Shown piece after piece: positions 11,535 to 23,012 of a stretch of DNA of 64,000 nucleotides. A program made the translations under genes and the position numbers. This DNA comes from Pectobacterium sp. PL152. GTDB lineage: Bacteria; Pseudomonadota; Gammaproteobacteria; Enterobacterales; Enterobacteriaceae. A model generated the notes under the pieces. That model was not told where the DNA came from. It did no database searches and saw only the letters and a program-made list of their open reading frames with translations. How positions within the stretch are numbered: the first letter of the stretch is position 1; every line of letters begins with the position of its first letter. The DNA lies in contig CP091064.1 of assembly GCA_021907015.1 (NCBI GenBank), positions 1,054,001 to 1,118,000 of the forward strand, in the 5' to 3' direction.

Positions 11535-12322
11535 CTAAAGTTCGAGCTTCAGCGCCTCAAAGTTCTCAAATGGCTGAGGCCGCGAGAGATAGTACCCTTG
11601 GGCGGCGTAAGCATGCGATGCCTGAACAATTGCCCATTCCTCCTTGGTTTCGATCCCTCAATCACAACATAGTTGCAAAAACGCGATAGCAAGGCGATCA
11701 GCGCAGGAAACACGGTCTTCCCTTCGCCACTCTGTTGCAGGAGAATAAAGAGCTCACGCGCCACTTTAATGCAATCGTACTGAGCCAGCATCAGTGATGA
11801 AAAATTCGCCATGCCACAGCCGAAATCATCCAACCACAGTGTTTGCGCTTCAGGGAGTTTGGTTAATATTTCTTTTGGCAGCCCTCCTGATTTTCGACCA
11901 TTTCAAAACGAATCCAGGGCATTGCCGCGATCAGGCGTTTGGCTTCAAGATTATTTTGCAGCGCCAGTAGCGTCATACCATCAATATTGACGGAGGCAAA
12001 AGATCGTCGCGAGTAAATCGAAAACTCCACTCAGATAAAAGTTGCAGTTGTTCTACAATAATTAACAGGCGGGTTTGAACATCAATATTCGCGAAGTATT
12101 TTTCAGGAGAGATAAATTTTTGCGGCAGGGTAGGAGAAAAACGGAAGTCAGTAGCTCAATAGCCATTAATTTACCTGATGTTCGATAAATTGGCTGAAAA
12201 GTATACCGCCGTTGACATTTATGCCAGTAATCAGCGCTTAATGACTCCTCGCTTCCCTGTTGGAAAAATCCTGCCCCAACCTGATTAAGATGACCTTCCT
12301 GCTGCACTATGAGTTCCGCCAT
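11535..12322 (-). CDS. pdeH: PdeH/YhjH-like EAL-domain c-di-GMP phosphodiesterase (four frame breaks)
   Basis: Stand-alone EAL domain of about 263 residues, close to E. coli PdeH (YhjH) in length and motifs: FQPIYRTSGKLMAIELLT (the EAL motif as ELL, as in YhjH), ASVNIDGMTL, WLDDFGCGMANFSS, CIKVARELFILLQQSGEG, VIEGIETKEEW and QGYYLSRPQPFEN. It degrades c-di-GMP. In P. atrosepticum the neighbour of the SGDEF cyclase (ECA3271) was reported, as I recall, to lower c-di-GMP and adhesin output. Breaks on the plus strand: C3 at 11655-11657, C3 at 11882-11884, A4 at 11998-12001 and A5 at 12137-12141. One added base in each gives an uninterrupted protein ending KLEL. All catalytic residues survive, so I regard it as an intact gene with base-calling errors. 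Confidence 0.87.
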
Positions 12323-12790
12323 TAAACTGACACTATTAGTTATAAAATTATATCATACGGACATGCACCATCATCGACTCTCCAGATGCAAACTTCATCG
12401 GCAATACCGATGAAATCAATGTCCATGATATTACAAAAATAAGTGGTTCAATATCACAACTAAATTTATTTAAATTGTAAATCAATAAATTAAAACCAAA
12501 AAACACAGTCGCACTGGCTGATTCATATAGTCTAAAGCATGCGGATGAAACCAATTTAACGAACAGATGGTAATTTTACCCTGTAACCTCACTATTTATG
12601 CAACCAATAAGCGACATGCTGAGGGTACCGGAGAACACACAAAACCCACAGCCAACCGCCCGGAAAAAGAGCACGTCAAAAGCAACCGGAACCGATTCGG
12701 CAGTATATTCTCTACCAATGACGGTTACGCGTGTTTAAACGAGCCCCAGCGGGTATAATCTGCGCCCTGTTTGTAAGGTAGAAGAACATC
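12323..12790. other. intergenic region upstream of pdeH and yfhL
   Basis: About 470 bp between divergent genes. A TATAAT at 12755-12760, some 30 bases before the yfhL start, is a likely -10 box for yfhL; no good -35 partner is visible. AAGGTAGAAGAACATC before the ATG gives a ribosome-binding site. Nothing else is recognised, and the small frames here have no family features. Confidence 0.45.
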
Positions 12791-13051
12791 ATGGCGTTAC
12801 TCATCACCCATAAATGCATCAACTGTGACATGTGTGAACCCGAGTGTCCTAATCAGGCCATCTCCATGGGCATGGACATTTATGAAATTGATACCACTCG
12901 CTGTACGGAGTGCGTTGGCCACTATGACACACCGACGTGTCAGAAAGTCTGTCCGATCGACAACACGATCGTTAAAGATCCAAATTACGTTGAAGGTAAT
13001 GAACAACTGTGGGAAAAATATGTGCTCATGCACCATGCCGACAGGATTTAA
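12791..13051 (+). CDS. yfhL: YfhL-type 2[4Fe-4S] ferredoxin
   Basis: Small electron carrier of 86 residues. First cluster motif CINCDMCEPECPNQAI; second CTECVGHYDTPTCQKVCP, with the family's long insertion between the second and third cysteines, as in Allochromatium-type ferredoxins. Length and C-terminal extension match E. coli YfhL. It sits convergent to acpS, 18 bp away, as in E. coli. Its physiological partner is not known from the sequence. Confidence 0.94.
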   Translation: MALLITHKCINCDMCEPECPNQAISMGMDIYEIDTTRCTECVGHYDTPTCQKVCPIDNTIVKDPNYVEGNEQLWEKYVLMHHADRI

Positions 13052-13069
13052 GCATCCGGTTACAGACGG

Positions 13070-13449
13070 TCAGCTTTCGACAATCACCGTCGCACAGGCA
13101 TAGCGTCTTTCGTCAGCCAACGTCACATGGACGTGTCTGACGCCCATCTGTTCAGCCAGCTCTGCCGCTTTAGCAAAAATCGTAGACAGGGTTTGCCCAG
13201 TTCGTCATTAAAAACTTCAAACTGGTTGAACGCGAGCCCGTTACGAATTCCGGTACCGAAAGCTTTTGCCGCCGCTTCTTTCACGGCGAAGCGCTTGGCG
13301 AGGAAGCGGACAGGTTGCTGATGCTGCTGATAATGCGCCCATTCAGCATCCGTCAGAACGCGGCGAGCTAGTCGCTCGCCTGAACGTTCAATCACCGCTT
13401 CAATACGAGCAATTTCGACAATGTCCGTTCCGAGTCCAAGAATCGCCAT
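13070..13449 (-). CDS. acpS: holo-[acyl-carrier-protein] synthase (one frame break)
   Basis: Transfers 4'-phosphopantetheine from CoA to acyl carrier protein. Visible motifs: [17 protein letters not shown] with the metal-binding Asp, and [21 protein letters not shown] with the catalytic Glu/Lys segment. After LGKPCLRF the frame breaks; adding one A to the plus-strand A5 at 13175-13179 restores the ending [19 protein letters not shown] through [10 protein letters not shown]. The restored 126 residues equal the usual length. Start ATG overlaps the stop of pdxJ by one base (TGATG), the classic pdxJ-acpS coupling. The gene is essential in E. coli, so the break is almost surely an error in the data. 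Confidence 0.93.
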
Positions 13450-14179
13450 CAGCGACGCGCTTCCCGCATCAGACTCTTCATTTCAGCAACGGCATCCTTC
13501 AGTCCGCTCATCACCGCACGTCCGATAATCGCATGCCCGATATTTAATTCGTGCATTTCCGGTAGTGCCGCAATCGGCTGAACGTTATGGTACGTCAAAC
13601 CGTGACCGGCATTGACTTTCAGCCCTTTCGCCGCAGCATAAGTCGCCGCATCACGAATGCGCTCGAATTCATGCTGACGCGCTTCATCATCTGGCGCATC
13701 GGCATACGCCCCGGTATGAATTTCGATATAAGGCGCACCGCTGGCAGCAGCGGCATCAATTTGCCGTTTATCCGCATCAATAAACAGCGAAACCAATATG
13801 TTAGCCTGACTGAGTCTGGCAACCGCGTTATTGATTTTTCCTGCTGCCCCGCGACATCCAGCCCGCCTTCAGTGGTCACTTCCTGGCGTTTTTCCGGCAC
13901 CAGACAGCAAAAATGCGGCTTTACCTCACAGGCAATGTTCAGCATTTCTTCTGTGACAGCCATTTCAAGGTTCATGCGAGTTTGGAGCGTTTCTCTTAGG
14001 ATCCGCACATCACGATCCGTGATATGGCGACGATCTTCACGTAAGTGCACCGTGATGCCGTCCGCTCCCGCTTGCTCAGCGACAAACGCCGCCTGAACAG
14101 GATCGGGATACGCCGTTCCACGCGCATTACGCAGCGTTGCAATGTGATCGATGTTAACGCCAAGCAGCAGTTCAGCCAT
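13449..14179 (-). CDS. pdxJ: pyridoxine 5'-phosphate synthase (one frame break)
   Basis: Last ring-forming step of DXP-dependent vitamin B6 synthesis: condenses 3-amino-1-hydroxyacetone phosphate with deoxyxylulose phosphate. TIM barrel with [16 protein letters not shown] at the start, [21 protein letters not shown], and at the end [12 protein letters not shown] and HAIIGRAV. The break follows DVAGQQEK; restoring one base in the T5 at 13835-13839 gives [22 protein letters not shown] and a 243-residue protein, the normal size. It precedes acpS with a one-base overlap and follows recO by 80 bp, as in E. coli. Confidence 0.94.
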
Positions 14180-14259
14180 GATAAATCCTCGGTAAAGTCA
14201 TGCACGTTACGGGGCAGTTTACACCGATGTCACAGCGTCAGGGTACAGAGGAAAGGGGA

Positions 14260-14996
14260 TTATTTATCAGAAGACGTGGGTTTGGACAAATTAGCAGCAG
14301 GAACAAACTGGCGGAACAGTTCACGACTTTTCAACGGTTTTCCCCCAGATACGGCTTTAAGGCGATACGAGTGAAACGCTTTGCCGCCTTCAGTGTACCG
14401 CTGTCAGGAAATTCACGCGATGCCAGCGAACGTAACTCGTGCCCGGTAAAGCTTTTGTTATCGACCACCAGACTGGCAATAAATCCCCGTTCCTCTCGAT
14501 ATTGATAGGTCATGGTATCTGCCACAGGTTCACCGCTGCCAGCACAATGTAGGAAATCAACGCCGTATCCCAGATAGCCCAGCAATGCTAACTCAAAGCG
14601 TCTTAATGCCGGTTCAGGGGATGCATCCTGTGCAGCAAGATGTTGTAAGCAGTGGAGATAATCGAAGAAAAGAGCGGAGTAGTTGGTTTCATGTTCCAGC
14701 ACGCGAGACAGCAGCTCATTAACGTATAAACCGCTATAAAGCATCGACCCCGTTAACGGCAGCGCAAGCGAAACAGGCTCAGCGCTGCGTAATGTCTTCA
14801 CTTCTCCCCGACCGCTCCAGCGCACCAGCAGCGGAGTGAAAGGCTGCAAACACCCTTTCAGACTAGAGCGACGGGCTCGCGCACCTTTGGCAAGCACGCG
14901 CACGCGGCCATCGCTTTCGCTAAACAGATCCAGCAATAAGCTGGTTTCACTATAAGGTCGCCCATGTAAGACAAATGCGCGCTGCCAGCCTTCCAT
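14260..14996 (-). CDS. recO: DNA repair protein RecO (one frame break near the C-terminus)
   Basis: Recombination mediator that works with RecR to load RecA on SSB-coated DNA. N-terminal OB fold begins [18 protein letters not shown]; the helical part contains [13 protein letters not shown]. The frame would stop after LKPYLGENR, but adding one base to the C5 at 14342-14346 continues it as [17 protein letters not shown] to a stop at 14260, giving 245 residues, the family length. It lies 11 bp after era in the rnc-era-recO-pdxJ-acpS order. Confidence 0.92.
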
Positions 14997-15007
14997 CGGC
15001 GTAAACC

Positions 15008-16593
<1,586 letters not shown>

Positions 16594-16882
16594 TTACCAA
16601 TAGATCAACGATGCGTCAAAAACAGCAGCATACGGAACAGCCCTGCTTACCAATTCGGTCAAAACTGTTTCGTTTGCATTGGCTCCCGCAAGGGAGCCTG
16701 CCTTTCTGCCCATCATACTTCGCGTTGCCTGTCCGTTAGCGTTGTGCAAACGGACACATTTTGCTCTGCAACTCGCATTATTTAGGGCATGTTCTTTCAA
16801 AAAGAGCGTTTCAAAAAATATTCTACAACGGACAGCAACAGAATGCTGCCTGTATCTTATTTTTGGTGAATGCTTACTTCGA

Positions 16883-17848
16883 TTAATGAATACCGCCAAT
16901 GCGACTCAAACGCACTCCAGTAGGCCATTCACCTTCCTGCTTCTCAAAACTCATCCAGATAGCGGTGGCTTTACCGACCAGATTTCTCTCCGGCACAAAG
17001 CCCCAGTAGCGGCTATCCAGACTGTTGTCGCGGTTATCACCCATCATGAAGTAGTGCCCTGCGGGAACAACCCATGTTGCAAGCTGCTGCTGCGATTGCT
17101 GGTAATAACCACCGAGCTGATCCTGCTGGCCCGGCACAAGGAGAATATTATGCGTTACATTGCCCAGTGACTCTTTGCGTGTGCCCATGCGGACGCCATC
17201 CACGCTGTTGTCATTAGCCGGAACCTGATAAAAACCGCTGCGCGATTCCAATCCAGGTTGGTTAAAGGTCTGAACAAAATCGCTAGGCTGTACGTTACTG
17301 TATGTGACCGCCAGCGCCGTATCGCACGCCTGTTGTCCCTGACAGGATGGACGAATCGTCACCTGTTTGGTCATCGGATTATAGCTGACGCGATCGCCCG
17401 GTACGCCCACCACACGTTTGATGAAGTCCACTTTAGGATCGGACGGGTATTTAAACACCACCACGTCGCCACGCTTCGGGTGCCCGGTTTCGATCAACGT
17501 TTTCTGCGTGAAGGGTTCTTTAATGCCATAGGCAAATTTTTCCACCAGAATAAAATCACCGATCAACAGCGTCGGCATCATCGAACCTGATGGAATTTGA
17601 AACGGCTCATAAATGAAGGAGCGCACAACCAATACCAAAGCCACAACTGGGAACACGGACGCGATCGTTTCAATCCAGCCGGGTTGTTGAATGGCTTTCG
17701 ATGAAACCGCGCCATCAGCCAAATCGGCACCGCTCATGGCGGCAAACTTTTTCCGGCGAGCAGGCGCCCAGACAAAGCGCTCTAAACACCAGACAATCCC
17801 CGTGACCAGCGTCACCAATGCCAGAATTACGGCAAACATATTGGCCAT
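16883..17848 (-). CDS. lepB: signal peptidase I
   Basis: Removes signal peptides at the periplasmic face. Two N-terminal membrane helices (about 4-22 and 60-76). Catalytic serine in IPSGSMMPTLL (Ser89) and lysine in DFIKRVVGVPGD (Lys144); box E GDNRDNSLDSRYWG. 321 residues, near the 324 of E. coli. It is 16 bp after lepA in the same operon. Confidence 0.97.
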   Translation of the reverse strand: MANMFAVILALVTLVTGIVWCLERFVWAPARRKKFAAMSGADLADGAVSSKAIQQPGWIETIASVFPVVALVLVVRSFIYEPFQIPSGSMMPTLLIGDFILVEKFAYGIKEPFTQKTLIETGHPKRGDVVVFKYPSDPKVDFIKRVVGVPGDRVSYNPMTKQVTIRPSCQGQQACDTALAVTYSNVQPSDFVQTFNQPGLESRSGFYQVPANDNSVDGVRMGTRKESLGNVTHNILLVPGQQDQLGGYYQQSQQQLATWVVPAGHYFMMGDNRDNSLDSRYWGFVPERNLVGKATAIWMSFEKQEGEWPTGVRLSRIGGIH

Positions 17849-17864
17849 GCCAACTCCTCAGAAT

Positions 17865-19662
17865 TTATTTACTGTCTTTGCCGACGTGCAGAATTGCCAG
17901 AAACGCTTCTTGCGGCAGCTCGACGTTACCGACCTGCTTCATACGTTTCTTACCGTCTTTCTGTTTCTGCAACAGTTTCTTCTTACGGCTGACGTCACCA
18001 CCATAACACTTGGCCAGTACGTTTTTACGCAATTGCTTAACCGTAGAGCGCGCAATAATATGGTTACCAATCGCAGCCTGAATCGCGATATCAAACTGCT
18101 GACGCGGAATCAGATCTTTCATTTTTCGACCAGTTCACGACCACGATATTGTGAATTATCGCGGTGCGTGATCAGCGCCAACGCATCCACACGTTCGTTA
18201 TTGATCAATACATCAACACGCACCATGTCTGATGTCTGGAAGCGTTTGAAGCTGTAATCCAGCGAGGCATAACCACGAGACGTTGATTTCAGGCGGTCAA
18301 AGAAATCAAGCACCACTTCCGCCATCGGAATTTCATAGGTCAGCGCAACCTGATTTCCGTGATACACCATATTCGTCTGCACACCGCGCTTCTCGATACA
18401 AAGCGTAATTACGTTGCCCAGATACTCCTGAGGCAGCAGCATGTGGCATTCGGCAATCGGTTCGCGCAGTTCCTGAATATTATTCAGCGGCGGCAGCTTG
18501 ACGGGCTATCGACATAAACGGTTTCTTTGGCCGTCGTCTCAACTTCATACACCACCGTCGGTGCCGTAGTGATCAGATCCAGATCGTATTCACGTTCCAG
18601 ACGTTCCTGAATGATCTCCATGTGCAGCAGACCCAGGAAGCCGCAGCGGAAGCCGAAACCCAGCGCAGTAGAACTTTCTGGTTCATAGAACAAAGAAGCA
18701 TCATTGAGGCTCAGTTTGCCCAGCGCATCGCGGAATGACTCATAGTCATCGGAGCTAATCGGGAACAGACCGGCATAAACCTGCGGTTTGACTTTCTTGA
18801 AGCCTGGCAGCGCTTTTTCAGCCGGTTGACGAGCCAGCGTCAGGGTATCCCCGACCGGCGCACCCAAAATATCTTTGATGGCGCACACCAGCCAGCCTAC
18901 TTCGCCGCAGTTCAAGACATCACGGTCGATCTGCTTCGGTGTAAAAATACCGAGACGGTCAGCGTTATAAACCTGCCCGGTACTCATCACCTTAATTTTG
19001 TCGCCTTTGCGCATTGTGCCGTTTTTGATACGAACCAGCGACACAACACCAAGGTAGTTATCAAACCAGGAGTCAATAATCAGCGCCTGTAGCGGCTCAT
19101 CAGGACTACCTTCCGGCGGCGGAATATCACGCACCAGACGATCCAGAACATCCGGCACGCCAACCCCTGTTTTCGCGGAACAGCGCACGGCGTCGGTGGC
19201 ATCAATGCCGACAATATCTTCAATTTCCTGAGCAACACGATCCGGGTCAGCAGCAGGCAGGTCGATTTTGTTCAGAACCGGCACCACTTCCAGGTTCATA
19301 TCCAGCGCGGTATAGCAGTTAGCCAGCGTTTGCGCTTCCACACCTTGCCCGGCGTCAACGACAAGCAGTGCGCCTTCGCAGGCGGCAAGCGAGCGGGAAA
19401 CTTCATAAGAGAAGTCAACGTGCCCCGGTGTATCGATGAAGTTTAACTGGTAGGTTTGGCCGTCCTGCGCTTTATAATCCAGCGTTACGCTTTGCGCTTT
19501 AATCGTTATTCCACGTTCACGTTCCAGATCCATGGAATCCAGAACCTGCGCAGCCATTTCACGCTCGGTCAAACCGCCGCAAATCTGGATAATACGGTCA
19601 GATAACGTTGATTTACCGTGGTCGATATGGGCAATAATGGAGAAATTTCGTATATGCTTCAT
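17865..19662 (-). CDS. lepA: elongation factor 4 (LepA), two frame breaks
   Basis: Ribosome-bound translational GTPase that helps recover stalled or mistranslocated ribosomes. GTPase domain with [25 protein letters not shown] and NKIDLP; C-terminal LepA domain ends [20 protein letters not shown]. The true start is ATG 19662 ([18 protein letters not shown]); an upstream in-frame start would add residues absent from the family. Breaks: after YVDSPS, where one base is missing from the TT at 18498-18499 (expected [11 protein letters not shown]), and after GRELVEK, where one base is missing from the T5 at 18122-18126 (expected MKDLIPRQ). The repaired protein is about 599 residues, the normal size. 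First gene of lepA-lepB. Confidence 0.94.
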
Positions 19663-19958
19663 TATAAAAATTTTTCTACCTTGATATTCCTGAAATTCTT
19701 GCCGATGGGCATGCGCATAGGTGAAAACAGCAGCGATGTTATTCCACCTGAATCGCAGCATTCTACATGCGAGAAGCGTGAAAACCTAGTCATGTCCGGT
19801 GCATTCCCTTTGATTATGACGGTTTTATTTGGAATAGCAGAACAACGAGAGGAAAGCAGGAAGTAAAGTGTCATTACGTGGTAAACATCGTGTCGAAAAA
19901 TCACAAACGTGTGAACAATGTTTCCGCACCGCGCGACGGTTACGCGCGGTTAAGCAGG

Positions 19959-20411
19959 TCAATTTTGTAACAGCGTGCCAGGCAGTGCAATTTGCAGGAT
20001 AACAGGCTCATAACGTTTATTCTTACCCAACTGTTTCGCCCAGCGCTTCACGCCGATAAACGCCAGCCCACCGCCTAACAACGCGCCAATGACAGCGGCC
20101 AGATCGGTACCAAATAACGTCTGGCAGATCGCCGCCCCGATCAGTAACCCAACCAGCGGAACAAAGTAAACCAGAGCGGCAGAAAACAGCAGACGTCCCT
20201 CAGAAATCCCCAATTCAACTTTTTGTCCGACTTCTAAAGGCCGATCGTAAGGGACATACAGCGTATTTTCAGCAGAAAGCCCAAGCTGGCTTAATAAGCC
20301 GGTTCCACACGACGAGCGGGATTTACAGCTACCGCACCCCGCGCTCGGCTCACACCGCAGCTCCGCAATGCCATCCTGCCATGAAACCACTGTCGCCCAC
20401 TCTTTGATCAC
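19959..20411 (-). CDS. rseC: SoxR-reducing / sigma-E pathway protein RseC
   Basis: Inner-membrane protein of about 150 residues in the rpoE-rseABC operon; it also belongs to the SoxR-reducing complex in enterobacteria. N-terminal cysteine cluster CEPSAGCGSCKSRSSCG may hold a metal or redox centre; two membrane helices follow (about 70-120). Start overlaps the rseB stop by 4 bases. It is the last gene, with a 296-bp gap before lepA. Confidence 0.93.
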   Translation of the reverse strand: MIKEWATVVSWQDGIAELRCEPSAGCGSCKSRSSCGTGLLSQLGLSAENTLYVPYDRPLEVGQKVELGISEGRLLFSAALVYFVPLVGLLIGAAICQTLFGTDLAAVIGALLGGGLAFIGVKRWAKQLGKNKRYEPVILQIALPGTLLQN

Positions 20412-21369
20412 GGTTGCCCCTTCAAAATAATGCTGTCAGCCACCCGTTTAGCCGTAGAAGGTGGAATATCTCCGACGACGGTAATTTCGCGGTTGCCTTT
20501 CATGACAGTATGAATGGAGCGTCGCCCCGTAAGCAGCGACTGTTCTTCACTCACATCAGAAGACGGGCTAATGTTAATGGAAAAACTGAATAAACCATCG
20601 CTATACAGACGAGTTTCGATCGGAATGGACGAACCTGACAATACTTTTTGTTGTGTGAAAGTTCTTTCATCCCAGCAGGCAACCATTCGGGCTCCCAGAT
20701 AAAATCACCTTTTTCCCCGGCAGGCGTGGGTAACACAGGAGGAAGTTTGATTCCTTCCAGCGGACGCATCACGCTAACGACATCATCATCAACAATCAGC
20801 GATGTCGTTAAGAATTGTTCCAACCGCTTGTCACCGTTGCGATCCTGTAAATCGATACGTAATGGAAGTTTCGATTCCGCATCAATCCACACCATATAGC
20901 TGTAGCGTGTGCCATCGCGTGAAATGACCCGAATTCCTGATGCCAGACGATCGGCAATACGCACCCGTCCGTCGGCAGGAATAAAGTCATAATAAGGCGA
21001 TAGTTTCTGGAAATCGGCAAAGACCAGAGAAGGGAGAGAGTCAACGATATGATCGCTGGTAAGCGTAAATGGCTCAAAACCGGGATCGAAGTAGCTGACT
21101 TCATTACCACGCAGCACGATCTCACGTCGCGGCCCGTCCATGAACAGCAGCTGCGCTAAGGAACGGTTGTCGACCACGGCATGACGATACCGTACCGACT
21201 CGAATCCTTGCAGGGTAATGTTGATAAAGGAAATTTCATAATTCAGAGAACGAACTGCGCTGTTCATCTGTTGCAGCAACGCGCCCGGCTCAACATTCTG
21301 AGCCGGGGCGAAAGTAGAATAAAACAGACTGCCAATCAGAAAACAGGCGGCGGACCAAACACGCTTCAT
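20408..21369 (-). CDS. rseB: sigma-E regulatory protein RseB (one frame break)
   Basis: Periplasmic protein that binds the RseA periplasmic domain and protects it from DegS until LPS or outer-membrane stress displaces it. Signal peptide MKRVWSAACFLIGSLFYSTFAPAQN; MucB/RseB domains with MNSAVRSLNYEISF and YSYMVWIDAESKLPLRIDL. After KELSHNKK the frame breaks; one base added to the T5 at 20645-20649 continues into VLSGSSIPIETRLYSDGLF, TGRRSIHTVMKGNREITVVG and the end. Total about 320 residues, matching the family. Confidence 0.93.
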
Positions 21370-22016
21370 TACCGGGGCTGCGTTCCTAATGATTGAGTGC
21401 CGGGAACCTGAATAGCCGCTTGCTGATCGTCCTGCGGCAGAGCGTGTTCGGCATGCAGCCGACGCTGTAATTCGTAGTCCTGCAAAATGGCGTTAAGGCG
21501 GTTACGCTGCATATCGGATTTCTGCTGGCCGCTGTGAGGAGCAACATTTTCTGACGGCACGCCAAGGCTCACAGGAGAGGCGGTGCCCATAGCGGGTAAG
21601 GTACTGAACACGCCGGATTCCACAACCTGTTCGGATGCATTACCCTGCTGGTAATTTTGTACACCGACAATCACCGCTAAAGACACGCAGGCGGCGACAC
21701 CAACTTGCGTCAGTTGGCTGCCCCACGGGCGGATTTTGTGCCAGAACGGCATCTTCGTCCACTCGACAGGTTGTGGCTGGGATTCAGGCTGCGCTTGTGG
21801 AACCAGACGAACAGGTTCTTTTTCGATTGCGGCGGCAACGCGAGAAGCGATGTCCAGGTGAATCACGTTTTCACTGACATCACCACGCAACGCATCACGA
21901 ATTAGATGATAACTTTGCCAACTTTGCTGCAACGCATCATCCCGTGACAATGCGTTTAGCAGTTCGGAATCTACTGCTTCGCCATCCATTAAAGCGGAAA
22001 GTTTCTCTTTCTGCAT
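21369..22016 (-). CDS. rseA: anti-sigma-E factor RseA
   Basis: Single-pass inner-membrane anti-sigma factor. The cytoplasmic part starts MQKEKLSALMDGEAVDSELL, the conserved sigma-E binding segment. The membrane helix (about 110-125, VGVAACVSLAVIVGV) is followed by a periplasmic domain that RseB and DegS/RseP act on. Ends one base into the rseB start. Intact. Confidence 0.96.
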   Translation of the reverse strand: MQKEKLSALMDGEAVDSELLNALSRDDALQQSWQSYHLIRDALRGDVSENVIHLDIASRVAAAIEKEPVRLVPQAQPESQPQPVEWTKMPFWHKIRPWGSQLTQVGVAACVSLAVIVGVQNYQQGNASEQVVESGVFSTLPAMGTASPVSLGVPSENVAPHSGQQKSDMQRNRLNAILQDYELQRRLHAEHALPQDDQQAAIQVPGTQSLGTQPR

Positions 22017-22075
22017 ACCGACACCCTTACCTTGTCAAATCCATCATTAGTCATGCGGATAGCTGAAAACGCTCG

Positions 22076-22651
22076 CTAGCGCTGAATAAGCGGTTGTACT
22101 TTATTATCAATCGCTTCCCGTGCCCGAAAAATACGAGAACGAACAGTGCCGACGGGACAATCCATAATCACGGCAATCTCTTCGTAGCTTAAACCGTCCA
22201 ATTCGCGCAGCGTAATCGCTAAACGTAAATCTTCCGGCAAAGACTCGATAGTGCGGAAAACGATGCTTCGTAATTCCTCTGACAACATTAAATTCTCAGG
22301 GTTCGATATTTCTTTCAGTGCACCCGCATTTTCATAGTTTTCCGCGTCATTGGCATCAATGTCGCTGGAAGGCGGGCGGCGCCCCTGAGCTACCAGATAA
22401 TTCTTGGCCGTATTCACTGCGATACGATACAGCCATGTATAAAACGCACTATCGCCGCGGAATGACTCTAACGCGCGATAGGCTTTAATAAACGATTCCT
22501 GTACCACGTCCGGCACGTCACCCTGAGGTACATACCGCGATACCAGGCTCGCTACCTTATGCTGATAACGAACGACCAACAAGTTAAACGATTTTTGATC
22601 GCCTTTTTGGACTCGCTCGACCAGAACCTGATCTGCCAGTTGCTCGCTCAT
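22076..22651 (-). CDS. rpoE: RNA polymerase sigma-E factor
   Basis: ECF sigma factor for the envelope stress response. 191 residues with region 2 (YRIAVNTAKNYLVAQGRRPP) and region 4 (LRLAITLRELDGLSYEEIAVIMDCPVGTVRSRI). Length and sequence are near E. coli RpoE. Heads rpoE-rseA-rseB-rseC. A sigma-E type promoter about 85 bases upstream indicates autoregulation. Confidence 0.98.
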   Translation of the reverse strand: MSEQLADQVLVERVQKGDQKSFNLLVVRYQHKVASLVSRYVPQGDVPDVVQESFIKAYRALESFRGDSAFYTWLYRIAVNTAKNYLVAQGRRPPSSDIDANDAENYENAGALKEISNPENLMLSEELRSIVFRTIESLPEDLRLAITLRELDGLSYEEIAVIMDCPVGTVRSRIFRAREAIDNKVQPLIQR

Positions 22652-22735
22652 CCGAGGTAATCTCTACTCAAACCGTTCTCCACGCGTAAAATAGTACTGC
22701 CAGCTATATAAGTCATGTTTAGAGCAAGCTCCTCA

Positions 22736-22763
22736 TTAGAACCAAGACATCCAATAAAGTTCC
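22736..22763 (-). promoter_or_regulatory. sigma-E dependent promoter of rpoE
   Basis: On the minus strand GGAACTT (22757-22763) and TCTAA (22736-22740) are separated by exactly 16 bases, the sigma-E consensus arrangement (GGAACTT, 16 bases, TCTRA). The predicted start lies about 80 bases before the rpoE ATG. The rest of the 360-bp gap to nadB shows no gene. Confidence 0.8.
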
Positions 22764-23012
22764 AGGTCATCGTTTTCTTTTGCTTAGCGCCGTTACTCGT
22801 CTTTGCGATGCGTATCATGACGCATTCTCATCATCTGAGGCTCTACGCTCTTCTTTCGAGGATGATACGATAAATCTGGGGTCTTCGCACGATTCCCCTG
22901 TTCCGCTATTCGCTTATTTATAGCGTAGAGAGGGAGCTAAAAACCAATACAGCAATCAACCATTGGGTGCTAACATCGAATTTCCTCTTCTTTTTGCATC
23001 CACGACACGACC

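Noticed and set aside
12348-12758. Short frames on both strands before yfhL
   Set aside because: Composition is non-coding and they overlap the likely yfhL and pdeH promoter regions.
17865-19662. lepA and other split housekeeping genes as true pseudogenes
   Set aside because: Breaks fall in homopolymers, one base each, with motifs conserved on both sides; the same happens in essential genes.
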